A stretch of 6,465 nt of DNA. Source: Flavobacteriaceae bacterium. Its GTDB lineage: Bacteria > Bacteroidota > Bacteroidia > Flavobacteriales > Flavobacteriaceae. This document shows, piece by piece, positions 1 to 5,952 of the stretch. The notes below the pieces were generated by a model. It worked only from the letters and a program-made list of their open reading frames with translations. It had not been told where the DNA came from and made no database searches. The first letter of the stretch is position 1, and every line of letters starts with the position of its first letter. The DNA is taken from positions 1-6,465 of the forward strand of contig JAGLDM010000051.1 in the NCBI GenBank assembly GCA_023145595.1. Direction: 5' to 3'. The position numbers and the translations under genes were made by a program.

Positions 1-89
1 GAGAGCAAAATGCCCTGCTATGAACACATTTTGTTTTGTATAACCCAGAAACACAGCAATTTACATAATTTATAAACCTTAAAACTTAA

Positions 90-293
90 AAAGCAGGTAG
101 CGCACTTGCCAACAAAGTAAAAACCACCACCACCACAAAAGGAAACTATCAGTTTAAAGGCATTGCCGAAGGTGAATGCACACTCACATTTACCCTAGAA
201 TTTTACGATACACTAGTTAAAGAAATTGCTGTACACCCCGATAAATACACTCGCGTGGATGTGGCAATGACGAAAACAATTAGTAATGAATAA
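90..293 (+). pseudogene. 5'-truncated remnant encoding the end of a carboxypeptidase-regulatory-like domain
   Basis: One frame stays open for 67 codons and ends in TAA at 291-293. An in-frame TAA at 87-89 closes it upstream, and no ATG, GTG or TTG lies near its beginning. The peptide includes KGNYQFKGIAEGECTLTF and ends KYTRVDVAMTKTISNE. The pattern G-x-Y-x-F-x-G-I-x-x-G-x-x-T-L-x-F followed by a final beta strand (RVDVAM) is like the second half of CarboxypepD_reg/CnaB-type beta-sandwich domains, common in Bacteroidota surface proteins. The first half of the domain is missing. About 18 of the codons end in C (ACC four times, GCC, AAC, CAC, CCC, CGC), unlike the A/T-ending codons of the minus-strand genes, so the fragment may be of foreign origin. 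A terminator 11 bp after the stop suggests this is the authentic 3' end of a gene whose front has been lost. Domain assignment is by pattern only. Confidence 0.5.
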
Positions 294-304
294 TTAATAA
301 TACC

Positions 305-341
305 AACTTTGCCAAAGTTCTAAACTTTGGCAAAGTTTTTT
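305..341 (+). terminator. Rho-independent terminator after the 90-293 gene remnant
   Basis: A perfect 15-bp stem (305-319 paired with 323-337) encloses the 3-nt loop CTA and runs into six T residues (336-341). It lies 11 bp after the TAA of the plus-strand remnant, so it fits termination of that gene. Each arm is itself nearly palindromic (AACTTTGCCAAAGTT and AACTTTGGCAAAGTT), so the arms are also direct repeats differing at one base. On the minus strand there is no comparable T run after the hairpin. Confidence 0.85.
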
Positions 342-403
342 ACTATCTTTACAAAAGAATGAATGTTTTAAGAAATATATTTTTATGTAAGACCACACGA
401 TGC

Positions 404-433
404 AACGGCGAAGCCCTCACCGTAGGTAATTGT
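404..433 (+). repeat. 30-bp direct repeat, copy 1
   Basis: This copy begins AACGGCGAAGCCCTCACC and ends GTAGGTAATTGT. It matches 611-640 at 28 of 30 positions, differing at repeat positions 8 (A/G) and 20 (T/C). The copies are 207 bp apart and in the same orientation. The GC-rich core stands out from its AT-rich surroundings. It is followed by GCGGGAGTGGG and a run of nine T (445-453). Two copies alone do not define an element, but the length and identity rule out coincidence. Confidence 0.85.
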
Positions 434-454
434 GCGGGAGTGGGTTTTTTTTTC

Positions 455-500
455 TTATTACTTTGTACTTATTACTTTTTTCTGTCCTCTTATTACTTTT
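455..500 (+). repeat. Heptad-spaced TTATTAC repeats (array A)
   Basis: TTATTACTTT occurs at 455, 469 and 490. The spacings are 14 and 21 bp, all multiples of seven, so the stretch can be written as degenerate heptads: TTATTAC, TTTGTAC, TTATTAC, TTTTTTC, TGTCCTC, TTATTAC. Only alternate or third units are exact, which suggests a decayed tandem heptanucleotide array. Part of the similarity could be simple T-richness. Confidence 0.55.
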
Positions 501-565
501 TGTCACTCTGAGGCAACGAAGAGTCTCTTTGCATAAAGGGATGCTTCACTTCGTTCAGCAAGACA
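501..565. repeat. 65-bp imperfect palindromic interspersed element
   Basis: The element begins TGTCACTCTGAGGCAACGAA and ends with TTCGTTCAGCAAGACA. The reverse complement of the right arm (540-565) reads TGTCTTGCTGAACGAAGTGA, so both arms share the framework TGTC-n-CTGA-n-ACGAAG. The arms can pair imperfectly around a roughly 12-bp centre. From memory, sequences of the type TGTCATTCTGAACGAAGTGA recur in intergenic regions of many Bacteroidota and other bacteria; here that is recognition, not a search result. It contains no coding sequence. Confidence 0.6.
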
Positions 566-567
566 GC

Positions 568-609
568 AGCTATAAGCTATTTGCCATAAGCTATTTAATT
601 ATTCATTAC
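568..609 (+). repeat. Heptad tandem array, AGCTATA to TCATTAC units (array B)
   Basis: The sequence splits without remainder into six consecutive heptads: AGCTATA, AGCTATT, TGCCATA, AGCTATT, TAATTAT and TCATTAC. The 11-mer ATAAGCTATTT occurs twice (572 and 586), exactly 14 bp apart. This is a degenerate short tandem repeat with a 7-bp unit, lying directly between the 65-bp palindrome and the second copy of the 30-bp repeat. Confidence 0.65.
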
Positions 610-610
610 T

Positions 611-640
611 AACGGCGGAGCCCTCACCGCAGGTAATTGT
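611..640 (+). repeat. 30-bp direct repeat, copy 2
   Basis: This copy begins AACGGCGGAGCCCTCACC and ends GCAGGTAATTGT; it matches 404-433 at 28 of 30 bases. In this copy the two variant positions allow a GCGG/CCGC stem around AGCCCTCA, which copy 1 cannot form perfectly. Its last seven bases, TAATTGT, are also the first unit of the heptad array that follows. Confidence 0.85.
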
Positions 641-668
641 ACATTACTAATTGTACATAGTACAATAG
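634..668 (+). repeat. Heptad array TAATTGT/ACATTAC (array C) with a short hairpin
   Basis: The sequence splits into heptads TAATTGT, ACATTAC, TAATTGT, ACATAGT and ACAATAG, and the 11-mer TAATTGTACAT occurs at 634 and 648, 14 bp apart. Within it, ATTGTAC (650-656) pairs with GTACAAT (660-666) around the loop ATA, a perfect 7-bp hairpin starting 6 bp beyond the helicase stop. It could slow or end transcription of the minus-strand operon, but no T tract follows it in that direction, so I do not call it a terminator. Confidence 0.55.
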
Positions 669-671
669 TTC

Positions 672-1907
672 CTAGCTTTTGGAGGGTTTTTTATAATTAG
701 GATTATAATTTTTTTTCTTTTTATGAAAATGTTTTTTATTATTTGCTTTAAATTTTTCGGGGCTCCATTTAGGTCCTCTTCCAATATCTTCGGGTGGTTG
801 TAGCTTAGGAATTTCTTTTTCAATTAATCTTTCAATATTTCTGAGCTTATACATTTCTTTCGGAATTACAAATGTAACAGCCTCTCCCTTTGCATTTACT
901 CTTGCAGTTCGTCCAACTCTATGAACGTAATCTTCGGCATCTTGTGGTAAATCAAAATTAATAACCATATTAATTTCTTTTATATCTATACCACGGCTCA
1001 TAACATCAGTAGCAACTAAAATACGTGTCTTTTTAGAACGGAAGTTCATTAAAACTTCTTCGCGTTCATCTTGGTCAAGATTAGAAGAAATGCCTTTAGA
1101 AGGCAAGCCAGAAGTGTTTAATGCTCTAACAATTTCAGAAACTTTGCTTTTTGTTGATGTAAAAATTATTATGCTATCATAATCCTTCCTATCATGAAGT
1201 AAGTGTTTAATAATTTTCACTTTTTGCTCTTCGTAAACAAGATATACTTTTTGGTCTACACCTTCGGCAGGCTTAGAAATTGAAAGCGATATTTCGATAG
1301 GATTACGCGATATTTTTTTTGCCAGTTGTTTAATTCCAACAGGCATAGTTGCACTAAACATTAGTGTTTGATGCTCTTTTGGTAAAAACGAGATAATTGT
1401 TTTTAAATCGTCAACAAAACCCATATCTAGCATTTTATCTGCTTCATCAAGAATTAAATGCTTTAGATTTTTAAAGTTTACATATCCCATATTTAAATGA
1501 GATAGCAATTTACCAGGAGTTGCTACAACAATATCTGTTCCTGCTTTCAGTGCAGATTTTTGAATTTCCCAGTCGCCACCATCACCACCACCATAAACAG
1601 CAATAGAACTAGCCGATAAAAAATACGAAAACCCTTGTATTTGTTGCTCAATTTGGATAGCTAACTCACGGGTTGGAACAATTATAAGGGTATCTGCTCC
1701 AGAATTTTTTTTATCGATAAGTTTATTTAGAATTGGCAGAACAAAACCTCCAGTTTTACCTGTACCTGTTTGTGCACAAGCAATAACATCTTTTCCATCT
1801 AAAATTATTGGAATAACTTGTTCTTGTATTGGTGTAGCAGTTTCGAAGTTCATATAAGATATGGCTTCGATTAATTGCTCGTTGAGATTAAACTCTGTAA
1901 ATTTCAT
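672..1907 (-). CDS. DEAD-box ATP-dependent RNA helicase (RhlE-like)
   Basis: This cytoplasmic enzyme unwinds short RNA duplexes using ATP; relatives help ribosome assembly and mRNA turnover, often in the cold. At 411 aa it has the full two-domain core. Visible are the Q motif around F21-Q28, motif I AQTGTGKT (45-52), Ia PTRELA (78-83), TPGK (130-133), DEAD (154-157), SAT (185-187), IIFTST (247-252), ATDVMSRGIDI (299-309) and HRVGRTAR (329-336). A lysine-rich tail of about 40 residues, as in RhlE/DeaD-type proteins, probably aids RNA binding. The segment YGGGDGGDW (105-113) and the SSNLDQ (274-279) in place of the usual HG-x-x-x-Q look lineage-specific. The ATG directly abuts the lolA stop codon (TAA-ATG), which implies translational coupling and settles the start. 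The RNA substrate cannot be told from sequence. Confidence 0.96.
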   Translation of the reverse strand: MKFTEFNLNEQLIEAISYMNFETATPIQEQVIPIILDGKDVIACAQTGTGKTGGFVLPILNKLIDKKNSGADTLIIVPTRELAIQIEQQIQGFSYFLSASSIAVYGGGDGGDWEIQKSALKAGTDIVVATPGKLLSHLNMGYVNFKNLKHLILDEADKMLDMGFVDDLKTIISFLPKEHQTLMFSATMPVGIKQLAKKISRNPIEISLSISKPAEGVDQKVYLVYEEQKVKIIKHLLHDRKDYDSIIIFTSTKSKVSEIVRALNTSGLPSKGISSNLDQDEREEVLMNFRSKKTRILVATDVMSRGIDIKEINMVINFDLPQDAEDYVHRVGRTARVNAKGEAVTFVIPKEMYKLRNIERLIEKEIPKLQPPEDIGRGPKWSPEKFKANNKKHFHKKKKNYNPNYKKPSKS

Positions 1908-2558
1908 TTATCTATTATCAATAATATCAAAATCTGGATATTTTGCTTTGTTAAAAACAAACATTGCATCAGACATTGATGTATTAGTAGTATATTTTTT
2001 AATCTTTATAATATATATATTTCCATTGTTTCCAAATCGTTGCATAGAATAAACTGTATTTTTAACTTTGTCAATTTTTAATCTGATACGAGAAAATTCA
2101 CTATCAGGATCTTCTGGAATTAAATCTATAACATAAAGAGCTCTTGTGTCTTCAAATACTTCTTTCAAAAAAGAATATTTAAATCCTTTTTCATACATTG
2201 TGAAAACTTCTGCTGGATTAAGTGTTTTATCGTCACCTTCTTCAATTTCTGAGATATTTACTTCTTCATCGTCGTCTAAAACAGTCCAAATAGTTTTGCC
2301 GTTGCAAAATGTAGTTGTTCCCATTAATTTTAAAACATATTTATTTCCTTTCACTTTTATAGTTCCAACAGCTTTTTCTTTAACCTTTTGTTGCTGATTA
2401 TTCAGCTCGAAAGTAAAATCTGCACTTATTGTGGTAAAAGCTTTTGTTGTAACAGATACTTTATCTAATATTTTTTTTGCTTTTGCTTTGCTTTCTGCAG
2501 TTTGAGCATTAATATTTAAACTCAGAAAAACTGCTAGTAGTAGTAATAAATTTCTCAT
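1908..2558 (-). CDS. lolA: LolA-like periplasmic outer-membrane lipoprotein carrier
   Basis: LolA family proteins carry lipoproteins across the periplasm, from the inner-membrane LolCDE transporter to the outer membrane. The 216-aa product begins with a clear Sec signal peptide, MRNLLLLLAVFLSLNINA, with likely cleavage before Q19; there is no lipobox Cys. The mature part has an amphipathic helix (about 22-42) and then alternating strands such as ISADFTFEL, VGTIKVKGNKYVLKL and GKTIWTVLDDDEEVNISEIE, typical of the LolA/LppX half-barrel. An acidic stretch follows at 95-110. C85 in TTFCNGKTIW is the only cysteine after the signal peptide. Bacteroidota versions differ strongly from E. coli LolA, so the family is clear but transport activity is inferred. 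The gene lies 24 bp after ftsK and touches the helicase gene, so it is probably co-transcribed with both. Confidence 0.88.
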   Translation of the reverse strand: MRNLLLLLAVFLSLNINAQTAESKAKAKKILDKVSVTTKAFTTISADFTFELNNQQQKVKEKAVGTIKVKGNKYVLKLMGTTTFCNGKTIWTVLDDDEEVNISEIEEGDDKTLNPAEVFTMYEKGFKYSFLKEVFEDTRALYVIDLIPEDPDSEFSRIRLKIDKVKNTVYSMQRFGNNGNIYIIKIKKYTTNTSMSDAMFVFNKAKYPDFDIIDNR

Positions 2559-2582
2559 ATTTAGTAATTTAAGTTTTTAATT

Positions 2583-5009
2583 TTATAATGTATTCAAAAA
2601 CTGTTCCAAAGAATACTCATCAGGGTATAATACTTGTCGTGGTTTACTTCCTTGGTATGGGCCTACAATGCCAAGTGCTTCTAACTGGTCCATTATTCTT
2701 CCTGCACGGTTATATCCGATAGAAAATTTTCTTTGTATGCTAGAGGTAGAACCTTGTTGCGAAGAAACAATTAATCTTGCAGCATCTTCAAAAAGAGAAT
2801 CTCTGTCCTTTGTATCAACTTCGCCAATACCTCCTCCTTCAGAGCCTTCAACAACTTCTGGTAATTCAAAGGCAGAATGATAACCTTGTTGATCGGCAAT
2901 AAATTTAGTTATTTTAGCAACCTCTGGAGTATCAACAAAAGCACATTGCACACGAACTAAATCGTTTCCTTGTGTAATTAATAAATCTCCTCTACCAATA
3001 AGGTTATTAGCTCCAGTGCTATCTAAAATTGTTCTAGAATCAATTGATGATGATACTTTAAATGCCATTCGAGAAGGGAAATTTGCTTTAATAATACCTG
3101 TAATAATATTTGCTGATGGGCGTTGTGTTGCAACTATCATATGTATTCCGATAGCACGAGCTTTTTGTGCAATACGTGCAATTGGAGTTTCAATTTCTTT
3201 ACCAGCGGTCATAATTAAATCGGCAAATTCATCAATCACCAAAACAATATAAGGAAGGAATTTATGACCGTCTTCAGGATTTAATTTACGTGCTTTAAAC
3301 TTTGTATTGTATTCTTTTATATTACGAACCATTGCGTTTTTTAGCATGTCGTAACGATTATCCATTTCAATACAAAGTGAATTTAAGGTATTGACAACTT
3401 TGGAAGTGTCGGTTATAATCGCATCTTCTGAATCGGGAAGTTTAGCAAGATAATGACGCTCAATTTTATTGAATAAGGTTAACTCCACTTTTTTAGGATC
3501 TACCAATACAAATTTAACTTCTGCGGGATGCTTCTTATACAATAATGATGTAAGTACAACATTTAATCCGACTGATTTTCCTTGTCCGGTTGCACCCGCC
3601 ATTAAAAGGTGTGGCATCTTTGCTAAATCAACAACAAAACTTTCATTAGAAATGGTTTTACCAAGAGCAACAGGTAATTCCATTTGAGCATTTTGAAATT
3701 TACTAGAAGATATCATAGATTTCATAGAAACCATGGTTGCATTTTTGTTCGGAACTTCAATGCCAATCGTCCCTTTACCAGGAATTGGAGCAATAATACG
3801 AATTCCTAAGGCTGAAAGTGATAATGCAATATCATCTTCTAGATTCTTAATTTTTGAAATTCGAATTCCAGCATCGGGAACAATTTCATATAAGGTAACG
3901 GTAGGTCCAACAGTCGCTTTTATTTTTGCGATTCCAATTTTATAATTATTGAGAGTTTCAACAATTTTATTTTTATTGGCTTCTAATTCTTCTTGATCAA
4001 CCGTAATGTTTTCATCAAACTCACGCAATAAATTTAATGTCGGAAATTTAAACTGGCTTAATTCTAAGGTTGGGTCAAATTCACCGAAATCAGCAATAAG
4101 TCTGTCAGATAAATTCTCGGATTCACTTTTTTCTTCTTTAGCAGTTTCTACTTCAATTGTAATATCTTCTTTTTCTTCTTTAGGTTTTTCTGGTTCAACT
4201 GTATTTTCAACTGTTAAAGGCAGGTTTTTTGATTCGGTTTTTTTACCAAGGTAATTCGAGATTGTTGGTTTTTGATCTTCAAGGCTTAAATCAAAAGTAG
4301 AGGTGCTGTCTTTTTTTTCTTTTTCTGTTTTATCAAAATCTTTAGAAGGTGGTAATTTTTCTTCAATATTAGGTGTTGATGAAGTTTCGAAATTCTCCGT
4401 AGATGATGAAGTCTTTTTTTTAAATAGGGAAGAAAAATGGCTAGTGTTTAATTTAAAGCGAATTGCTAAATAGGTGAGTAAAGTAAAGATAAGAAGTAGA
4501 AAGATTCCAATTCTGCCAAAGAAAGGTTCAAGATATAAGTTTAATTCATATCCAACGACACCTGAAAATAATAAGTTTTCGCCTGTTAAAAAACCAAAAA
4601 ATATTGAAAACCAGGTCATTCCTAAGATTCCCCAAGCCCAGGGCTGGCCTAATTTTTTTAAACTCACTTGAAGTAAAATGTAAAGACCACTTGTAAAAAT
4701 CAATACAGGTAAAACAAAGACAGCAATTCCGAAGCCATCATTTATAAATGTAGCGCTGAGTGAATGGCCAATTTTACCTAATAAATTTTGGACTTCTGCG
4801 CTTTTATTTGAGAATTGATTTATTTCACTTTGGTCTATTTTCCAAGTAAATAAATAAGAAATGAAAGCAATAAATAGAAATAAAGAAAAGACCATTAGAA
4901 ACAAACCAGTAATAGTTTGCGTTTGTCGATTTGAAAAAAACTTTTTTAGTTTTTCAAATCGAGGTTCTTTAGGAGGAGTTGGTTTCGTTGCCTTTTTTTT
5001 CTTAGCCAT
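2583..5009 (-). CDS. ftsK: DNA translocase FtsK
   Basis: FtsK anchors at the division septum and pumps DNA with ATP, clearing the chromosome terminus and activating XerCD recombination at dif. The 808-aa protein has the whole layout. After a lysine-rich N-terminus come four membrane segments (about 32-54, 94-117, 124-143, 165-185). A charged linker rich in E, K, S and T follows (about 186-330), then the alpha domain. The beta motor has Walker A GATGQGKS (472-479) and Walker B IVLVIDEFADL (588-598, D593 and E594), plus ATQRPS (627-632) and KANFPSR (641-647). The C-terminal winged-helix gamma domain (about 735-800) carries IGYNRAGRIMDQLE and GSKPRQVL, which in relatives reads the KOPS orientation sequence and contacts XerD. 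The length is normal for Bacteroidota. It is 37 bp after the kinase gene, with a possible promoter in that gap. Confidence 0.98.
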   Translation of the reverse strand: MAKKKKATKPTPPKEPRFEKLKKFFSNRQTQTITGLFLMVFSLFLFIAFISYLFTWKIDQSEINQFSNKSAEVQNLLGKIGHSLSATFINDGFGIAVFVLPVLIFTSGLYILLQVSLKKLGQPWAWGILGMTWFSIFFGFLTGENLLFSGVVGYELNLYLEPFFGRIGIFLLLIFTLLTYLAIRFKLNTSHFSSLFKKKTSSSTENFETSSTPNIEEKLPPSKDFDKTEKEKKDSTSTFDLSLEDQKPTISNYLGKKTESKNLPLTVENTVEPEKPKEEKEDITIEVETAKEEKSESENLSDRLIADFGEFDPTLELSQFKFPTLNLLREFDENITVDQEELEANKNKIVETLNNYKIGIAKIKATVGPTVTLYEIVPDAGIRISKIKNLEDDIALSLSALGIRIIAPIPGKGTIGIEVPNKNATMVSMKSMISSSKFQNAQMELPVALGKTISNESFVVDLAKMPHLLMAGATGQGKSVGLNVVLTSLLYKKHPAEVKFVLVDPKKVELTLFNKIERHYLAKLPDSEDAIITDTSKVVNTLNSLCIEMDNRYDMLKNAMVRNIKEYNTKFKARKLNPEDGHKFLPYIVLVIDEFADLIMTAGKEIETPIARIAQKARAIGIHMIVATQRPSANIITGIIKANFPSRMAFKVSSSIDSRTILDSTGANNLIGRGDLLITQGNDLVRVQCAFVDTPEVAKITKFIADQQGYHSAFELPEVVEGSEGGGIGEVDTKDRDSLFEDAARLIVSSQQGSTSSIQRKFSIGYNRAGRIMDQLEALGIVGPYQGSKPRQVLYPDEYSLEQFLNTL

Positions 5010-5028
5010 TAAAAATATTGTATTGTTA

Positions 5029-5036
5029 CAAAAATA
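5029..5036 (-). promoter_or_regulatory. Possible internal promoter -7 element before ftsK
   Basis: On the minus strand this reads TATTTTTG, matching the Bacteroidota -7 consensus TAnnTTTG. It lies in the 37-bp gap between the kinase stop and the ftsK ATG, so transcription would start about 14 bp before the ATG. No convincing -33 TTG/TTTG is present at the usual spacing, and the sequence is AT-rich, so this may be chance. Confidence 0.35.
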
Positions 5037-5046
5037 TAAAATGTAT

Positions 5047-5424
5047 TTAGATGATAATTTTTGGAATGTAAATAATCAAACCAATAATAATAGAAAAAAT
5101 TGCCGCGAGAAATGGAATTCCCGCAGCAATATCTTTGATAAAGCCTATTTTTTTATGATACTCAGGATGTATAAAATCACAAAGGTATTCTATAGACGTG
5201 TTTGCCGCTTCTGCCACAACGACCAATCCGATTGCGAAAATCTGAAAAAGCCACTCTGTGGTTGTTAATTGAGCCGAAAAACCCACTACCATCATTATTA
5301 TTCCAATAATTAATTGAGCAATAATACTATGTTCAGTGGTTAAAAGTATCCAGCCGCCTTTTGCAGCATAACGAACACTTTTTAGGCGTCCTTTAACAAA
5401 ATTACCTTTTTCTGATTTTTCCAT
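5047..5424 (-). CDS. dgkA: Diacylglycerol/undecaprenol kinase family, small integral membrane protein
   Basis: Members of this family phosphorylate a membrane lipid alcohol with ATP: diacylglycerol to phosphatidate in proteobacterial DgkA, undecaprenol in many Gram-positive homologues. The 125-aa length and the plan fit the family: an N-terminal amphipathic stretch (residues 8-24) and three membrane helices (about 34-51, 57-76, 100-121). The active-site signature is present as VAEAANTSIE, giving E72, N75 and E79, equivalent to E. coli E69, N72 and E76. E31 in TTEHSI and the KDIAAG motif (97-102) are also conserved family positions. Sequence does not decide between diacylglycerol and undecaprenol as substrate. 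The ATG is 3 bp after the tpx stop, so the two genes are co-transcribed. The start is supported by this spacing and by the normal length. Confidence 0.92.
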   Translation of the reverse strand: MEKSEKGNFVKGRLKSVRYAAKGGWILLTTEHSIIAQLIIGIIMMVVGFSAQLTTTEWLFQIFAIGLVVVAEAANTSIEYLCDFIHPEYHKKIGFIKDIAAGIPFLAAIFSIIIGLIIYIPKIII

Positions 5425-5427
5425 TAA

Positions 5428-5928
5428 TTATTTTAGGGCATTCAATGCAGCCTCATAATTTGGTTCATCAGGAATATTCTGAACTTGTTCAGAATAAATA
5501 ACGGTTCCATTTTCATCAAGAACAATTACACATCTTGAACTTAAATCTTTAATTGGACCATCTGTGATTTTTAATCCATAGTCATCTCCAAATGCTCCAG
5601 ACACAAAATCAGAAAGCATTACTACATCTTTCAATCCTTCTGCAGCACAAAAACGTTCATGAGCAAAAGGTAAATCTCTAGAAATGCACAATACTTTTGT
5701 GTTTTCTAAACCTGATGCCGATTTGTTAAATGCTCTTACTGAGCTGGCACAAGTACCAGTGTCTAAACTTGGGAAGATATTTAACACTAATTTAGAGCCT
5801 TTAAAATCTGCCAGTGTTTTTCTAGATAAGTCTCCTGCAACTAGTTCAAATTCAGGTGCTTTTGTGCCGTTTTTTGGTAAATTTCCAGAGGTGTGTATTA
5901 CGAGATCATTTAAATTTATTGTTGCCAT
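5428..5928 (-). CDS. tpx: Thiol peroxidase Tpx (atypical 2-Cys peroxiredoxin)
   Basis: Tpx reduces hydrogen peroxide and organic, especially alkyl, hydroperoxides, and is recycled by thioredoxin. I choose the ATG at 5928, giving 166 aa, the usual Tpx length. An in-frame TTG at 5955 would add nine residues but overlaps the predicted promoter, so it is upstream of transcription. The peroxidatic cysteine is C60 in FPSLDTGTCASSVRAFN, with T57 in the catalytic pocket. The resolving cysteine is C94 in RFCAAEG, matching the C61/C95 pair of E. coli Tpx. R132 in SSRCVIVLDENG is the conserved active-site arginine. C81 and C133 are extra cysteines. The C-terminus, EPNYEAALNALK, is typical. It is the first gene of a probable operon with the kinase, ftsK, lolA and helicase genes. 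No Shine-Dalgarno is visible; an A-rich leader precedes the ATG. Confidence 0.97.
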   Translation of the reverse strand: MATINLNDLVIHTSGNLPKNGTKAPEFELVAGDLSRKTLADFKGSKLVLNIFPSLDTGTCASSVRAFNKSASGLENTKVLCISRDLPFAHERFCAAEGLKDVVMLSDFVSGAFGDDYGLKITDGPIKDLSSRCVIVLDENGTVIYSEQVQNIPDEPNYEAALNALK

Positions 5929-5952
5929 AATTTTTCGTTTTTCGATTGATTT

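Larger units (their letters stand above)
342..671. other. Gene-free repeat mosaic between the plus-strand remnant and the helicase gene
   Basis: This stretch holds no credible gene. From about 400 onward it consists almost wholly of repeats, listed separately: a 30-bp direct repeat at both ends, heptad-spaced T-rich units, a 65-bp imperfect palindrome, and more heptad units running to the helicase stop codon. A nine-T run lies at 445-453. The segment 342-403 is AT-rich, and I see nothing specific in it. Confidence 0.7.

Noticed and set aside
1..75. An open frame from the left edge (ESKMPCYEHILFC...) ending at TAA 73-75
   Set aside because: Only 24 residues are visible, no family pattern is recognisable, and it is not in frame with the 90-293 remnant. 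It could be the end of a gene or noise.
430..612. A 60-codon plus-strand open frame with a hydrophobic stretch resembling a membrane peptide
   Set aside because: It is made entirely of T-rich heptad units and the 65-bp palindrome; the hydrophobic run is just poly-T and TTATTAC repeats read as Phe, Leu and Ile. No promoter or homology pattern supports it.
404..640. Direct repeats considered as a CRISPR array
   Set aside because: Only two copies exist, they are 207 bp apart, the interval is itself repetitive and not one spacer-sized unit, and no cas gene is present.
611..666. GC-rich repeat plus the 650-666 hairpin considered as the minus-strand operon terminator
   Set aside because: The hairpin is only 7 bp and no T tract follows it on the minus strand; evidence is too weak to call a terminator.
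404..668. Repeat mosaic considered as a retron or structured non-coding RNA gene
   Set aside because: No reverse transcriptase is nearby, no promoter element was evident before it, and the folding potential is explained by short repeats.
3016..4254. Several plus-strand open frames of 70-82 codons opposite ftsK
   Set aside because: They are antisense shadows of the well-supported ftsK reading frame, without promoters or recognisable protein patterns.
4861..5268. A 135-codon plus-strand frame across the ftsK start and the kinase gene
   Set aside because: It overlaps two clear genes on the opposite strand and reads as low-complexity, Asn- and Lys-rich noise.
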